The notes under the pieces were generated by a model. It did no database searches and was not told where the DNA came from. It was given only the letters and a program-made list of their open reading frames with translations. From NCBI RefSeq assembly GCF_001720165.1, contig NZ_MCRI01000021.1, positions 1-39,971 of the forward strand: 39,971 bases of DNA, given 5' to 3'. The stretch is from Methylophaga muralis. Its GTDB lineage: Bacteria; Pseudomonadota; Gammaproteobacteria; Nitrosococcales; Methylophagaceae. Shown here in pieces: positions 18,116 through 27,100 of the stretch (position 1 is the stretch's first letter; every line of letters begins with the position of its first letter). Position numbers and translations under genes: made by a program.

Positions 18116-18952
18116 ATGCGTCGTTTGATCTTTGTTATCAGTTTTATATTCAGCAGCCAGCTAATGGCTGAAGAAGTCACTATCACTCTGGATCGCAGTT
18201 GGGGTTTATTGATTGGTGACGAGGTTGTTGCCAGTGTGAATTTACCCGTCAATACCAGTGAGATTGATCAGGATAGTTTGCCGCAACTCGGAAAGCGTCA
18301 TGGGCCATGGTTATATCTGCAAGAAGTCGTTGCTGATGGTGAGCAGCTGCAATTGTATTATCAGCTCGTCAATGTGCCAGCTGAAACACGCCAACTTGCC
18401 ACACCAACCTATACCCTAAGAACAATGGCAGGGGAGCTAATAACCATTCCATCGACCAGTTTTTCTGCAGGTTCTTTTTTGAATACAACAGATGATGCAA
18501 CTACAGTGACGTTGCGTGGTGATCATCAGCTATTAGCAGCTGATTTCACACCGTTACAAAAACAACTGTTTTATGCCACGTTAGTTGCACTGTTAACAGC
18601 ATTGATCTGGTTTATCTGGCATATCGGTTTGCGTCCCGGCAAACGTTTACCGTTTGCTAAAGCCGTGTTTTCGATGAATAAACTACGCTGGTTCGGTCAT
18701 AAAGATGTCGATTCGGCTACCCGAGTAATGCATCACGCCTTCAATGAAAGTGCCGGTACGGTAGTGATTTATAGTCAGATACAACAGTTGTGGGATAGCT
18801 GTCCATGGTTAGTGGATTTGCAGCCGGAAATTACGCGCTTTTATCAGCAATCGGCATCACACTATTTCGCCCGAAATTCGCAGCAATCTGCAGATTTTGA
18901 CAGTTTGATCAAACTGGCTCGTGCCTGCCGGGCGAGGGAGAAAATGGCATGA
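18116..18952 (+). CDS. mxaA: Methanol dehydrogenase maturation protein MxaA
   Basis: 278 residues from the ATG at 18116. An ATG three codons upstream (18107) is also in frame, but the AGGA at 18103-18106 abuts it, whereas it is nine bases from the 18116 codon. Signal peptide MRRLIFVISFIFSSQLMA, then a periplasmic beta-rich domain of about 140 residues, one membrane helix (FYATLVALLTALIWFIWHIGL) and a cytoplasmic tail of about 100 residues. This layout fits MxaA, required with MxaK and MxaL for calcium insertion into methanol dehydrogenase. Identification rests on position between mxaS and mxaC plus this topology. It overlaps mxaC by ATGA. Confidence 0.85.
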   Translation: MRRLIFVISFIFSSQLMAEEVTITLDRSWGLLIGDEVVASVNLPVNTSEIDQDSLPQLGKRHGPWLYLQEVVADGEQLQLYYQLVNVPAETRQLATPTYTLRTMAGELITIPSTSFSAGSFLNTTDDATTVTLRGDHQLLAADFTPLQKQLFYATLVALLTALIWFIWHIGLRPGKRLPFAKAVFSMNKLRWFGHKDVDSATRVMHHAFNESAGTVVIYSQIQQLWDSCPWLVDLQPEITRFYQQSASHYFARNSQQSADFDSLIKLARACRAREKMA

Positions 18953-19836
18953 TGCTGTTTGGCCTCGAATGGGCTTATCCTTTGATGATTTTGCTGCTGC
19001 CGTTGGCGTTATTGCCATGGTTCAACAACAATCTCGATAAAACGGTGGCATGGACGGCGTTAGTACCTCACGATCCGCTATCTCGAACCATTAGCTTAAG
19101 TCTGAAAGTACTGTCTTCCGTGGTGATTGCATCGCTATTACTCGCGGTTGCCAGTCCAGCTATACCGGAACGTACTGTGCAACGCTTTGGCGAAGGTGCA
19201 GAGATTGTTCTATTGCTGGATCGCAGTCGCAGTATGGATGATGCATTTGCTGTCACCACACAGGCGGCGAATTACTCGGTTGCCGGTGATAACTCCAAGC
19301 GTCGGGTTGCCAGAACCTATCTAACGGAATTTGTCAAAAAGCGCCCGGATGATCGATTTGGTTTTGTGTTTTTCAGTACCAACTCCATCAATCTGCTGCC
19401 GTTGACCTACAGCAAGGAAGCGATTCTCAACACCATTGAAGCTAATTCTTTGGGTAAGGGCTTATCGGATACTAACTTGGCCGATGCGTTGATGAACTCA
19501 GCCATTATGTTTGAAGATCAGCCTTATCGTGGTGCTCGTATTGTTTTATTGGTATCTGATGGTGGTCAGTTGATGACCGATGAGGCGATGGAATTGATTA
19601 CCCAGCGCTATAAAGAGATGAATCTCAGTATTTACTGGATATATCTCAAGTCCAGACAGGAAATGACGCTGGAACCTTCAGATAATGACAATATTTTGTA
19701 TACCGATATACCTGAACGTAAAGTTCACGAGTTTTTTAAAACTATCGGCGTTCCCTATCGGGCATTTGAAGCAGGTTCACTGGAAGACTTTGCGAAAGCA
19801 TGGATGAAATTGATGAACAGCAATATCAAACGCTGA
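18949..19836 (+). CDS. mxaC: MxaC, von Willebrand A protein, C-terminus lost by frameshift
   Basis: 295 residues as read. Two N-terminal membrane helices (about 8-24 and 47-68) are followed by a von Willebrand A domain with an intact MIDAS motif, Asp91-x-Ser-x-Ser in LLLDRSRSMDD, and a later LLVSDGGQ. MxaC is a membrane partner of MxaR/S/L. The last 12 residues (after EDFAKA) are unlike the paralogue at 21510. In the -1 frame, from base 19800 to 19964, the missing tail is present with its membrane helix and overlaps the mxaK start. Adding one base near 19799 restores a 338-residue protein, exactly the length of the paralogue. So the gene is either broken or carries a sequencing error. Confidence 0.9.
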   Translation: MMLFGLEWAYPLMILLLPLALLPWFNNNLDKTVAWTALVPHDPLSRTISLSLKVLSSVVIASLLLAVASPAIPERTVQRFGEGAEIVLLLDRSRSMDDAFAVTTQAANYSVAGDNSKRRVARTYLTEFVKKRPDDRFGFVFFSTNSINLLPLTYSKEAILNTIEANSLGKGLSDTNLADALMNSAIMFEDQPYRGARIVLLVSDGGQLMTDEAMELITQRYKEMNLSIYWIYLKSRQEMTLEPSDNDNILYTDIPERKVHEFFKTIGVPYRAFEAGSLEDFAKAWMKLMNSNIKR

Positions 19837-19964
19837 TTGTCGAAGAGCTGGTACCTCACGAACCTAAAGCCGATTGGTTTTTATGGTTAGCCTTGCTCGC
19901 TATGCTGCCATTGGCAAGCTCACATTTATACAGTTACTGGGGAGTTCGAAAAGCACATGAGTAA
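19800..19964 (+). other. Displaced C-terminal tail of MxaC in the -1 frame
   Basis: Fifty-four codons, beginning MDEIDEQQYQTLIVEE and ending in a membrane segment WFLWLALLAMLPLASSHLY followed by YWGVRKAHE and TAA. It aligns without gaps to the last part of the second MxaC (HYQTLMLEQ, then YFLWVALLSLLPLTVSQLY). It can only be read by leaving the mxaC frame by one base, or by starting independently at the ATG at 19800, for which I see no ribosome site. Confidence 0.85.
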
Positions 19965-20496
19965 TACATTGAAATTATTGCGAGTGGGTTTGCTCGCAAC
20001 ACTCATAATCAGCTTGCTGATAATGGCTTTTACCGCTTGGCAATTGTGGCGTCAGTCCGAGATCGAAGCGTTTGTGGCTGCCCCTCAGGAGTTTGAATCC
20101 ATACCCGATCACCCACGAGCTCATTTTGCTCAAGGTGCTTATCTGGTAAGTCAGGAAGAAACCGATGCGGCTTTGGAACAATTCACCTTGGTGTTGGCAA
20201 GTCAGCAAGGGCAATGGTTGCCGGCAGCCTATTTCAACCGAGGCAATATCAATCTACGTGAAGCCATGACCATGCAAGGCAATGATCCTCGAATGATTCC
20301 TTTAGTTGAGTTGGCTAAACAGGATTATCGCAGTGCCTTGTTACAGCAACCCACTTTCTGGGATGCACGCTTTAACCTCGAAGTAGCTTTACGTTTGGTG
20401 CCGGAAGATCCTGATATGGATGGCAATTTCGACAAACAGGAAATCTACAGCGAACGTAGTATTGAAACCAAGGCATTTAAGGTTGATCTGCCATGA
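19957..20496 (+). CDS. mxaK: Methanol dehydrogenase maturation protein MxaK
   Basis: 179 residues. One N-terminal membrane helix (VGLLATLIISLLIMAFTAW, about 10-28), then a periplasmic domain of TPR-like helices: AHFAQGAYLVSQEETDAALEQFTLVL and AAYFNRGNINLREAM, then LAKQDYRSALLQQPTFWDARFNLEVALRL. This topology and its place between mxaC and mxaL identify MxaK, needed with MxaA and MxaL for calcium loading of methanol dehydrogenase. Its start overlaps the reading frame of the displaced mxaC tail, which suggests it was translationally coupled to an intact mxaC. It overlaps mxaL by ATGA. Confidence 0.85.
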   Translation: MSNTLKLLRVGLLATLIISLLIMAFTAWQLWRQSEIEAFVAAPQEFESIPDHPRAHFAQGAYLVSQEETDAALEQFTLVLASQQGQWLPAAYFNRGNINLREAMTMQGNDPRMIPLVELAKQDYRSALLQQPTFWDARFNLEVALRLVPEDPDMDGNFDKQEIYSERSIETKAFKVDLP

Positions 20497-21431
20497 GTTT
20501 GAGTTATCCCAAACGCATATTTTTAACAGCACTGGTAATGTTGATTGGGCTGTTGATGATAATTGCAGCGCTTTGGTTGCCACCGATTGATCGTGAAATC
20601 GAGGTAATGGATAGCCTATTTGTCATTGATATTACCGACAGCATGAATGTTGAAGATGTCAGGTTTGGCAATGAACATATTAATCGACTGGACTGGGCCA
20701 AAGAATATACCCGTCAGGCTATCCTCAGTATGCCGTGTGGCTCACATGCAGGGTTGGCGGTATTTAGTGAAGCACGCAGTTTGATTCTGATGACGCCGGT
20801 CGAGGTGTGTGCCAATTATCATGATCTGATGCAGATGCTGTCGCAGTTTCATCCGACTATGGCTTGGGCACGCTCCAGTGAAATGTCTAAAGCGCTTTAC
20901 ACGGCTATCCGTCAAGCTAAGGAAATCACGCCGCAACCCACAGTGGTGTTTTTAACCGACGGTCATGAAGCACCTCCCGTGCATGAAACACTGTTTCCGA
21001 AATTCACCGATACTCCAGGCGAAGTTCCAGGAATTATTGTGGGCATTGGTGGTAGTGACTTATTGCCGATTCCTAAAACCAATGAGTTTGGCGAAATTGA
21101 AGGCTATTGGGGAATCAACGAAGTTATGCATCGCGACGTATATGCCTCAAGCCGGGGTGATGCAGCCGAGTTAAATGAAAACCGCCCACGTACCGAACAT
21201 ATGTCCTCGCAAAAGAAATCGCATATGGAAACAGTGTCGAAACGGGTCGGTTTTGAATTTATTTCATCACCAACATCTGCACAAAACCTGATTAAAGAAA
21301 TGCAGAAGATTTCAGTTACCCGTCAGCAGCCGGTGAAATACGATCTATTTGTCTGGCTGGCATCAGTTGCATTGATTTTGTTGATTTTGGTGTTTTTACC
21401 ATACAGTTTGTTTATTAAGCAGCATGACTAA
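20493..21431 (+). CDS. mxaL: MxaL, von Willebrand A protein
   Basis: 312 residues. N-terminal membrane helix (about 9-29), then a periplasmic von Willebrand A domain whose MIDAS motif is Asp46-x-Thr48-x-Ser50 in FVIDITDSMNVED, followed by TVVFLTDGHEA. Two cysteines (MPCGSH and EVCANY) could form a disulfide. A second helix ends the protein (LFVWLASVALILLILVFLPYSLF). In MxaL, MxaA and MxaK mutants of other methylotrophs methanol dehydrogenase lacks calcium. The MIDAS differs from the DRSRS form of the two MxaC proteins. A 78-base gap separates it from the second mxaC. Confidence 0.88.
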   Translation: MSLSYPKRIFLTALVMLIGLLMIIAALWLPPIDREIEVMDSLFVIDITDSMNVEDVRFGNEHINRLDWAKEYTRQAILSMPCGSHAGLAVFSEARSLILMTPVEVCANYHDLMQMLSQFHPTMAWARSSEMSKALYTAIRQAKEITPQPTVVFLTDGHEAPPVHETLFPKFTDTPGEVPGIIVGIGGSDLLPIPKTNEFGEIEGYWGINEVMHRDVYASSRGDAAELNENRPRTEHMSSQKKSHMETVSKRVGFEFISSPTSAQNLIKEMQKISVTRQQPVKYDLFVWLASVALILLILVFLPYSLFIKQHD

Positions 21432-21509
21432 TATGCTTCTTAAAATGTCATGATGAAATGGATTTTATCTACATGACTTCTCGCTGATTTTAATGGCTAA
21501 AGGTAAAGC

Positions 21510-22526
21510 ATGAGTTGGTCTAACCCATATCTGCTTTATCTGCTGCCACTGGCAGTATTGCCATGGCTGAGTCGCAATAACGAAAAGCAAATCGTCTGGC
21601 AGGCATTGTTACCCAAGGATAGTGCTTCTGTTGTAATTGGTTTTACCCTGTATTTGTTAGCATCTGTAACATTAGCATCACTCATTATGGCTCTGGCCGG
21701 GCCACATATTCCTGAACATACAGTGCAGCGCAGCGGGCAGGGAGCCGAGGTCATTATATTGCTGGATCGTAGTCGTAGCATGGATCAACCTTTTGCCCGA
21801 CGGCACCGTTTTCGACTTTCTACTGAAATGAATTTTAAAGAGAGTAAACGCAGTGTTGCCCGTTATTATTTAACCGAATTTGTGAACAGTCGGCCCGATG
21901 ATCGATTTGCTTATCTACTTTTCAGTGAGCAGGCCACGACTATTTTGCCGTTGACCTATAGTAAAGAAACTACACTGGCGACAATTGAAGCTGGTGGCCT
22001 GGGACGCGGCCTGACCAAGACAGATATCGCAGTGGCTTTGAAACAAGCCGGAAAAATGTTTGATGGCGAAACCTATCGTGGTGCGCGAATTGTGCTGCTT
22101 ATTTCTGATGGCGGACAAATTTTATCCACGGAACAAGAGCAACAGATCAGCCAATTGTTACGCGAAAATCAACTGACCTTGTATTGGATTTATATGCGTT
22201 CAGTCACCGGAATGACCCTAGACGAAAAGCCGGGCGAAAGTATCTTATGGCAAGGTGCGCCGGAACGGCAGTTGCACAATTTTTTTAAAACTTTGGATGT
22301 TCCGTATCGAGCTTTTGAGGCAGGATCATTGGAAGAGTTTTCCGAAGCAATGGCAACGATAGATCAACAGCATTATCAGACCTTAATGCTGGAACAACGC
22401 ATGCCTCGACAATCACTAGCCGATTATTTCCTGTGGGTGGCGCTACTGAGTTTGTTGCCGCTCACCGTATCACAGTTATACACTTGGTCGGGTGTATCAC
22501 GAGCTTATCATCCAAAAAAGCACTGA
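21510..22526 (+). CDS. Second MxaC-like von Willebrand A protein
   Basis: 338 residues. A full-length paralogue of the mxaC at 18949: N-terminal helix NPYLLYLLPLAVLPW, helix about 42-62, MIDAS Asp86-x-Ser-x-Ser in ILLDRSRSMDQPF, then VARYYLTEFVNSRPDDRFAYLLFS, LLISDGGQ, and FFKTLDVPYRAFEAGSLEEF, all closely matching the first copy. It keeps the C-terminal helix (YFLWVALLSLLPLTVSQLY). It replaces mxaD at the position after mxaL. The spacing of 78 bases from mxaL is wider than elsewhere in the cluster, so it could have its own promoter, though I see none clearly. It may substitute for the frameshifted copy or form a mixed complex with it. Confidence 0.88.
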   Translation: MSWSNPYLLYLLPLAVLPWLSRNNEKQIVWQALLPKDSASVVIGFTLYLLASVTLASLIMALAGPHIPEHTVQRSGQGAEVIILLDRSRSMDQPFARRHRFRLSTEMNFKESKRSVARYYLTEFVNSRPDDRFAYLLFSEQATTILPLTYSKETTLATIEAGGLGRGLTKTDIAVALKQAGKMFDGETYRGARIVLLISDGGQILSTEQEQQISQLLRENQLTLYWIYMRSVTGMTLDEKPGESILWQGAPERQLHNFFKTLDVPYRAFEAGSLEEFSEAMATIDQQHYQTLMLEQRMPRQSLADYFLWVALLSLLPLTVSQLYTWSGVSRAYHPKKH

Positions 22527-22566
22527 CTATTTTCTCCAACAGCGGGTTGAATGTTAATTGAATACT

Positions 22567-23052
22567 ATGCCAATTCACTATCTGGATATTTCACTCGATA
22601 AACAACTTTGTGAGCTTTGGTTGCATGATGAGGTGGTGTTTTCCGCAGCCGTTTCAACCGCATTCAATGGTGCTGGCGAACAAGAAAATTCGGGTTGCAC
22701 GCCAAGGGGATGGCACACGATTCGAGCCTGTATCGGCGAAGGCCAGCCAGTGAATACCGTCTTTCGTGGCAGAAGACCCACCGGTGAAATCTATAGTCCC
22801 GAATTGATCGAACAGTTCCCCGATAAAGACTGGATTTTAACGCGGATTCTCTGGTTAAGCGGATTAGAGCCTGGCAAGAATCGACTGGGAAATGTTGATA
22901 CAATGCGTCGCTATATTTATATACATGGCACACCGGATAGCGAGCCCATGGGCATCGCCAAATCTCACGGTTGTATCCGCATGCATAATCAGGATTTGCT
23001 GGCATTGTTTGATCTGGTCAAACCGGGCCTGAAAGTCTTTATTCACGAATAA
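22567..23052 (+). CDS. YkuD-domain L,D-transpeptidase/carboxypeptidase without signal peptide
   Basis: 161 residues from the ATG at 22567; a TTG at 22558 would add three. The YkuD active site is intact: His120 in YIHGTP and Ser133-His134-Gly135-Cys136-Ile-Arg-Met. Cys136 would attack the peptide stem of peptidoglycan. Unlike most L,D-transpeptidases it has no signal peptide, membrane helix or LysM domain, so it should be cytoplasmic. It is nine bases before nagZ, a cytoplasmic peptidoglycan-recycling enzyme. This matches the ElsL type of Acinetobacter, a cytoplasmic L,D-carboxypeptidase that trims recycled tetrapeptide. Function by analogy, so I give no symbol. Confidence 0.82.
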   Translation: MPIHYLDISLDKQLCELWLHDEVVFSAAVSTAFNGAGEQENSGCTPRGWHTIRACIGEGQPVNTVFRGRRPTGEIYSPELIEQFPDKDWILTRILWLSGLEPGKNRLGNVDTMRRYIYIHGTPDSEPMGIAKSHGCIRMHNQDLLALFDLVKPGLKVFIHE

Positions 23053-23061
23053 GGTATTAAC

Positions 23062-24111
23062 ATGACACTAGGCCCATTAATGGTCGATCTGGTTGGCTTT
23101 ACAGTCAGCGAGAAAGAAAGAGAAATTCTCCAACATCCATTAGTGGGCGGCGTCATCCTGTTCAGTCGTAACTATGAATCTCCCGAGCAAATTGCTGCAC
23201 TGACAACAGAAATTCACGCGCTGAGACAACCACATCTGATTATTGCTGTCGATCACGAAGGTGGTCGGGTTCAGCGTTTCCGTGAAGGTTTTAGCAGACT
23301 GCCACCTGTTGGAACGCTGGGACAGCATTACATGCAACATCCGCAGCAAACGCTTAAGCAGGCAGAAGTGACGGGTTGGTTAATGGCAGCCGAGTTACGC
23401 GCTGTCGGCGTGGATTTCAGTTTTGCACCAGTACTGGATCTGAATTACGGCATTAGTGAAGTGATTGGTGATCGTGCGTTTCATCGTGATCCGCAAGCGG
23501 TCACCAAACTGGCTGCCGCCTATATCAGCGGAATGAAGCAGGCTTCAATGGCGGCGGTCGGCAAACATTTTCCCGGTCATGGGGCCGTGGAAGTCGATTC
23601 CCATTTGGGATTGCCCGTTGATAAACGCCATTTAGAAGATATGTGGCAGGCCGATATGTTGCCGTTTCGACAACTGTGCTCACATACCCTGGCTGGCATC
23701 ATGCCGGCACATATTGTTTATGAAAAATGCGACAGTCTTCCAGCTGGTTTTTCGCCATACTGGATTCAGGAAATTCTGCGTAAACGTATGGGCTTTCAAG
23801 GCGCAGTCATCAGTGATGATTTGAGCATGGCCGGTGCTGCAATAATGGGTGACAGTACGGCCCGCGCTGAAGCAGCTTTGGCTGCAGGCTGTGATTTATT
23901 GTTGTTGTGCAATAATCCGGCTGAAGTCGAAAGTGTGCTGGATAATCTGAAATGTGAAGCCGATCCGCTAAGACATATGCGTCTGGTGCGACTGCATGGC
24001 CGACATCCGATTGATCGCGACACACTGATGGCCAGCGAGCAATGGAAACAGGCGGTTTATACCGTTGCCAACTATGCGCCTGATACCGATCGGCAACTGG
24101 ATCTTGCCTGA
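23062..24111 (+). CDS. nagZ: Beta-N-acetylhexosaminidase NagZ
   Basis: 349 residues, slightly longer than E. coli NagZ (341). Glycoside hydrolase family 3 enzyme that removes N-acetylglucosamine from imported anhydro-muropeptides in the cytoplasm. Landmarks: FSRNYESPEQI, AVDHEGGRVQRFR, the loop Lys168-His169-FPGHG with its acid/base His, and the nucleophile Asp in VISDDLSMAGA. It follows the YkuD gene by nine bases, which places two muropeptide-recycling activities in one operon. A short inverted repeat over its stop (24108-24113 with 24125-24130) is too weak to call a terminator. Confidence 0.96.
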   Translation: MTLGPLMVDLVGFTVSEKEREILQHPLVGGVILFSRNYESPEQIAALTTEIHALRQPHLIIAVDHEGGRVQRFREGFSRLPPVGTLGQHYMQHPQQTLKQAEVTGWLMAAELRAVGVDFSFAPVLDLNYGISEVIGDRAFHRDPQAVTKLAAAYISGMKQASMAAVGKHFPGHGAVEVDSHLGLPVDKRHLEDMWQADMLPFRQLCSHTLAGIMPAHIVYEKCDSLPAGFSPYWIQEILRKRMGFQGAVISDDLSMAGAAIMGDSTARAEAALAAGCDLLLLCNNPAEVESVLDNLKCEADPLRHMRLVRLHGRHPIDRDTLMASEQWKQAVYTVANYAPDTDRQLDLA

Positions 24112-24186
24112 TCATTTATCGATAGATCAGTCTGATACTGTCAGCTGGCAGTGTTATCATTTTGCTTTGAATTAAATAACTGTCTA

Positions 24187-27100
24187 ATGACCTCGCAATT
24201 CGTACACCTTCATTTACACACTGATTATTCTCTGGTTGACGGCCTGGTTCGTATCAAACCGCTGGTCAAGGCTGCTGCTGCGTCTGGCATGCCGGCGATT
24301 GCCATTACTGATCAACATAACCTGTTTGCCGCCGTCAAACTTTACAGCGCGGCAATGCAGGCTGGGGTCAAACCGATTCTGGGTGCCGATATCCGGTTGC
24401 GTGATAGTAGTGACAGTAAAAAAAGCCTGCGTATGGTGTTGCTGTGCAGCACGATGGAGGGCTATCACAACCTGTCGCGATTAATTTCCCGAGCCTATAC
24501 CGAAGGACAGCATCTGGGTGTGCCGATGCTGGAACCCGAATGGCTTGATGGACAAACAGATGGCTTGATTTGTTTAAGTGGCGGGCGTGAAGGGGTGTTA
24601 GGTCGTGATCTGCTTGGCGGTCGCCAAGCAGAAGCTGAACAACTTGCCAGACATTGGATGAAGTTGTTTCCCAATCGTTTTTATCTGGAACTGATCCGTA
24701 CTGGCCGCGAAGATGAAGAACGTTATATTCAACAAGCATTACAACTGGCCAGTGAACTCGATCTGCCAGTGGTTGCCACCAATGATGTGCGGTTTTTAAC
24801 CCCAGATCAGTTTGAAGCCCATGAAGCCAAGGTCTGCATTAACGAAGGCCGATTACTGGACGATCCACGTCGTCCGCGGATGTATTCGGAACAGCAATAT
24901 CTGCGTAGCCCGGAAGAAATGGTGCGATTGTTTGCAGATATTCCCGAAGCCATCAGCAACACCGTTGAAATCGCTAAGCGTTGCAATGTTCCATTAACGC
25001 TGGGCGAACATTACCTGCCGGATTTCCCGGTGCCGGATGGCATGACGCTGGCACAATTTTTCTCCAAAGAATCCTTTGAAGGACTGGCCGAAAGATTGCC
25101 GGTGTTGTTTCCAGATGAAACCATCCGTGAACAAAAACGTGCCGAATATGAATCACGGTTGCAGATTGAGCTCGACGTTATTAATGAAATGGGCTTTCCC
25201 GGTTACTTTTTAATTGTTGCCGACTTTATCCGCTGGGCTAAAAACAATGGCGTTCCGGTCGGGCCGGGACGGGGTTCCGGTGCTGGTTCTCTGGTGGCCT
25301 ATGCACTAAAAATCACTGATATTGATCCGTTGCAGTACGACTTGCTGTTTGAACGATTCCTGAATCCGGAACGGGTATCGTTACCTGACTTTGACGTCGA
25401 CTTTTGTATGGATGGTCGGGATCGGGTTATCGATTATGTGTCTCGTCATTACGGCCGGGATCATGTCTCGCAGATCATTACCTTCGGTACCATGGCCGCC
25501 AAAGCGGTATTGCGCGATGTAGGTCGTGTGTTAGGTCATCCTTATGGCATGGTTGATCAGCTGGCCAAGCTGGTGCCGTTTGAACTGAAAATGACACTGA
25601 GTAAGGCGCTGGAACAAGAGCCACAGCTCAAAGAGCGTTATGACAAGGAAGAAGATGTTCGCGGCTTGATTGATTTGGCGCTGCAGCTGGAAGGTCTGAC
25701 CCGAAATGTCGGTAAACATGCCGGTGGTGTGGTCATCGCACCAAAAAAACTGACCGATTACACACCATTATATTGCGAACAAAACGGCGCTGGCCTGGTA
25801 TCGCAATACGATAAAGATGACGTAGAAAGTGTGGGTCTGGTCAAATTCGATTTTTTAGGCCTGAAAACCCTGACGGTTATCGATTGGGCGGTTAAAAATG
25901 TTAAGGCGATGTTGCCGGCTGACGAAGCTGACAAGATTGATATCACCTTGCTGCCGCTAGATGACAAGCCCAGTTACGATTTGTTGAAACGGTGTGAAAC
26001 CACGGCGGTATTCCAGTTGGAATCGCGTGGTATGAAAGAGCTTATCAAACGACTGCAACCGGATAATTTCGAAGACATTATCGCTTTGGTAGCCCTGTTC
26101 CGACCCGGCCCGTTGCAATCGGGCATGGTTGACGACTTTGTTAATCGTAAGCATGGTCGTGCCAAAGTCGACTACCCACATCCAGATCTGGAACCTGTGC
26201 TGAAACCTACCTATGGGGTTATCGTTTATCAGGAGCAGGTTATGCAGATCGCGCAGATCCTGGCCGGATACAGTCTGGGCGGCGCCGATATGTTGCGTCG
26301 GGCGATGGGTAAGAAAAAGCCTGAGGAAATGGCCAAGCAGCGGCAAATCTTCCTCGAAGGCGCGAAAAATCGCGGCATCGAAGAAAATACCGCCGGACCG
26401 ATTTTCGACTTGATGGAAAAATTTGCTGAGTACGGTTTTAACAAATCGCATTCAGCTGCTTATGCATTAGTTGCCTATCAAACGGCCTGGCTGAAAGCCC
26501 ATTATCCGGCAGCGTTTATGGCGGCAGTATTGTCAGCGGATATGGACAATACTGATAAAGTCGTCGGCTTGATTGATGAATGTCGGGATATGAATCTCAC
26601 CGTGCTGCCACCGGATGTGAATTTCAGCAAAATCCAGTTTACCGTAGAAAATGAAACCACCATCCGTTATGGCATGGGTGCTATTAAAGGCGTCGGTGAA
26701 TCCGCCTTGGCCGGTATAGTTTCAGAACGTGAACAGGGAGAAGCATTTACCTCTTTATTTGATTTCTGTCGTCGGGTCGAGCTGAAAAAAATCAATCGCC
26801 GAGTGATGGAGTCATTAGTCAAAGCCGGTGCATTTGATTCTTTGGGCGGACATCGTGCCAGTCTGGAAGCAAGCCTGAGTAGGGCGATGCAAATTGCAGA
26901 ACAGCATCGTCGCGATACCGATAGTGGTCAGAATGATTTATTTGGTCTGGCCGAGCCATCACATGCCGATCAACCGCAAACCGATTTACTAGAAGATGTT
27001 CCCGAATGGCAGGAAGAGCAGTTACTGCGAGCTGAGAAAGAGACACTAGGTTTATATTTAAGCGGACATCCGATTGATCGTTATGCTGATGAACTGGCCC

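Noticed and set aside
19790-19836. Programmed -1 frameshift in mxaC
   Set aside because: The codons before the shift are GCG AAA GCA; no X XXY YYZ slippery heptamer and no clear downstream stimulatory stem are seen. A one-base loss is simpler.
24108-24130. Terminator after nagZ
   Set aside because: Only a six-base inverted repeat (CTGATC/GATCAG) with an 11-base loop and no T-run.
25957-26451. 164-codon minus-strand open frame inside dnaE
   Set aside because: It is a shadow of a highly conserved dnaE segment, has no ribosome site and no recognisable product.
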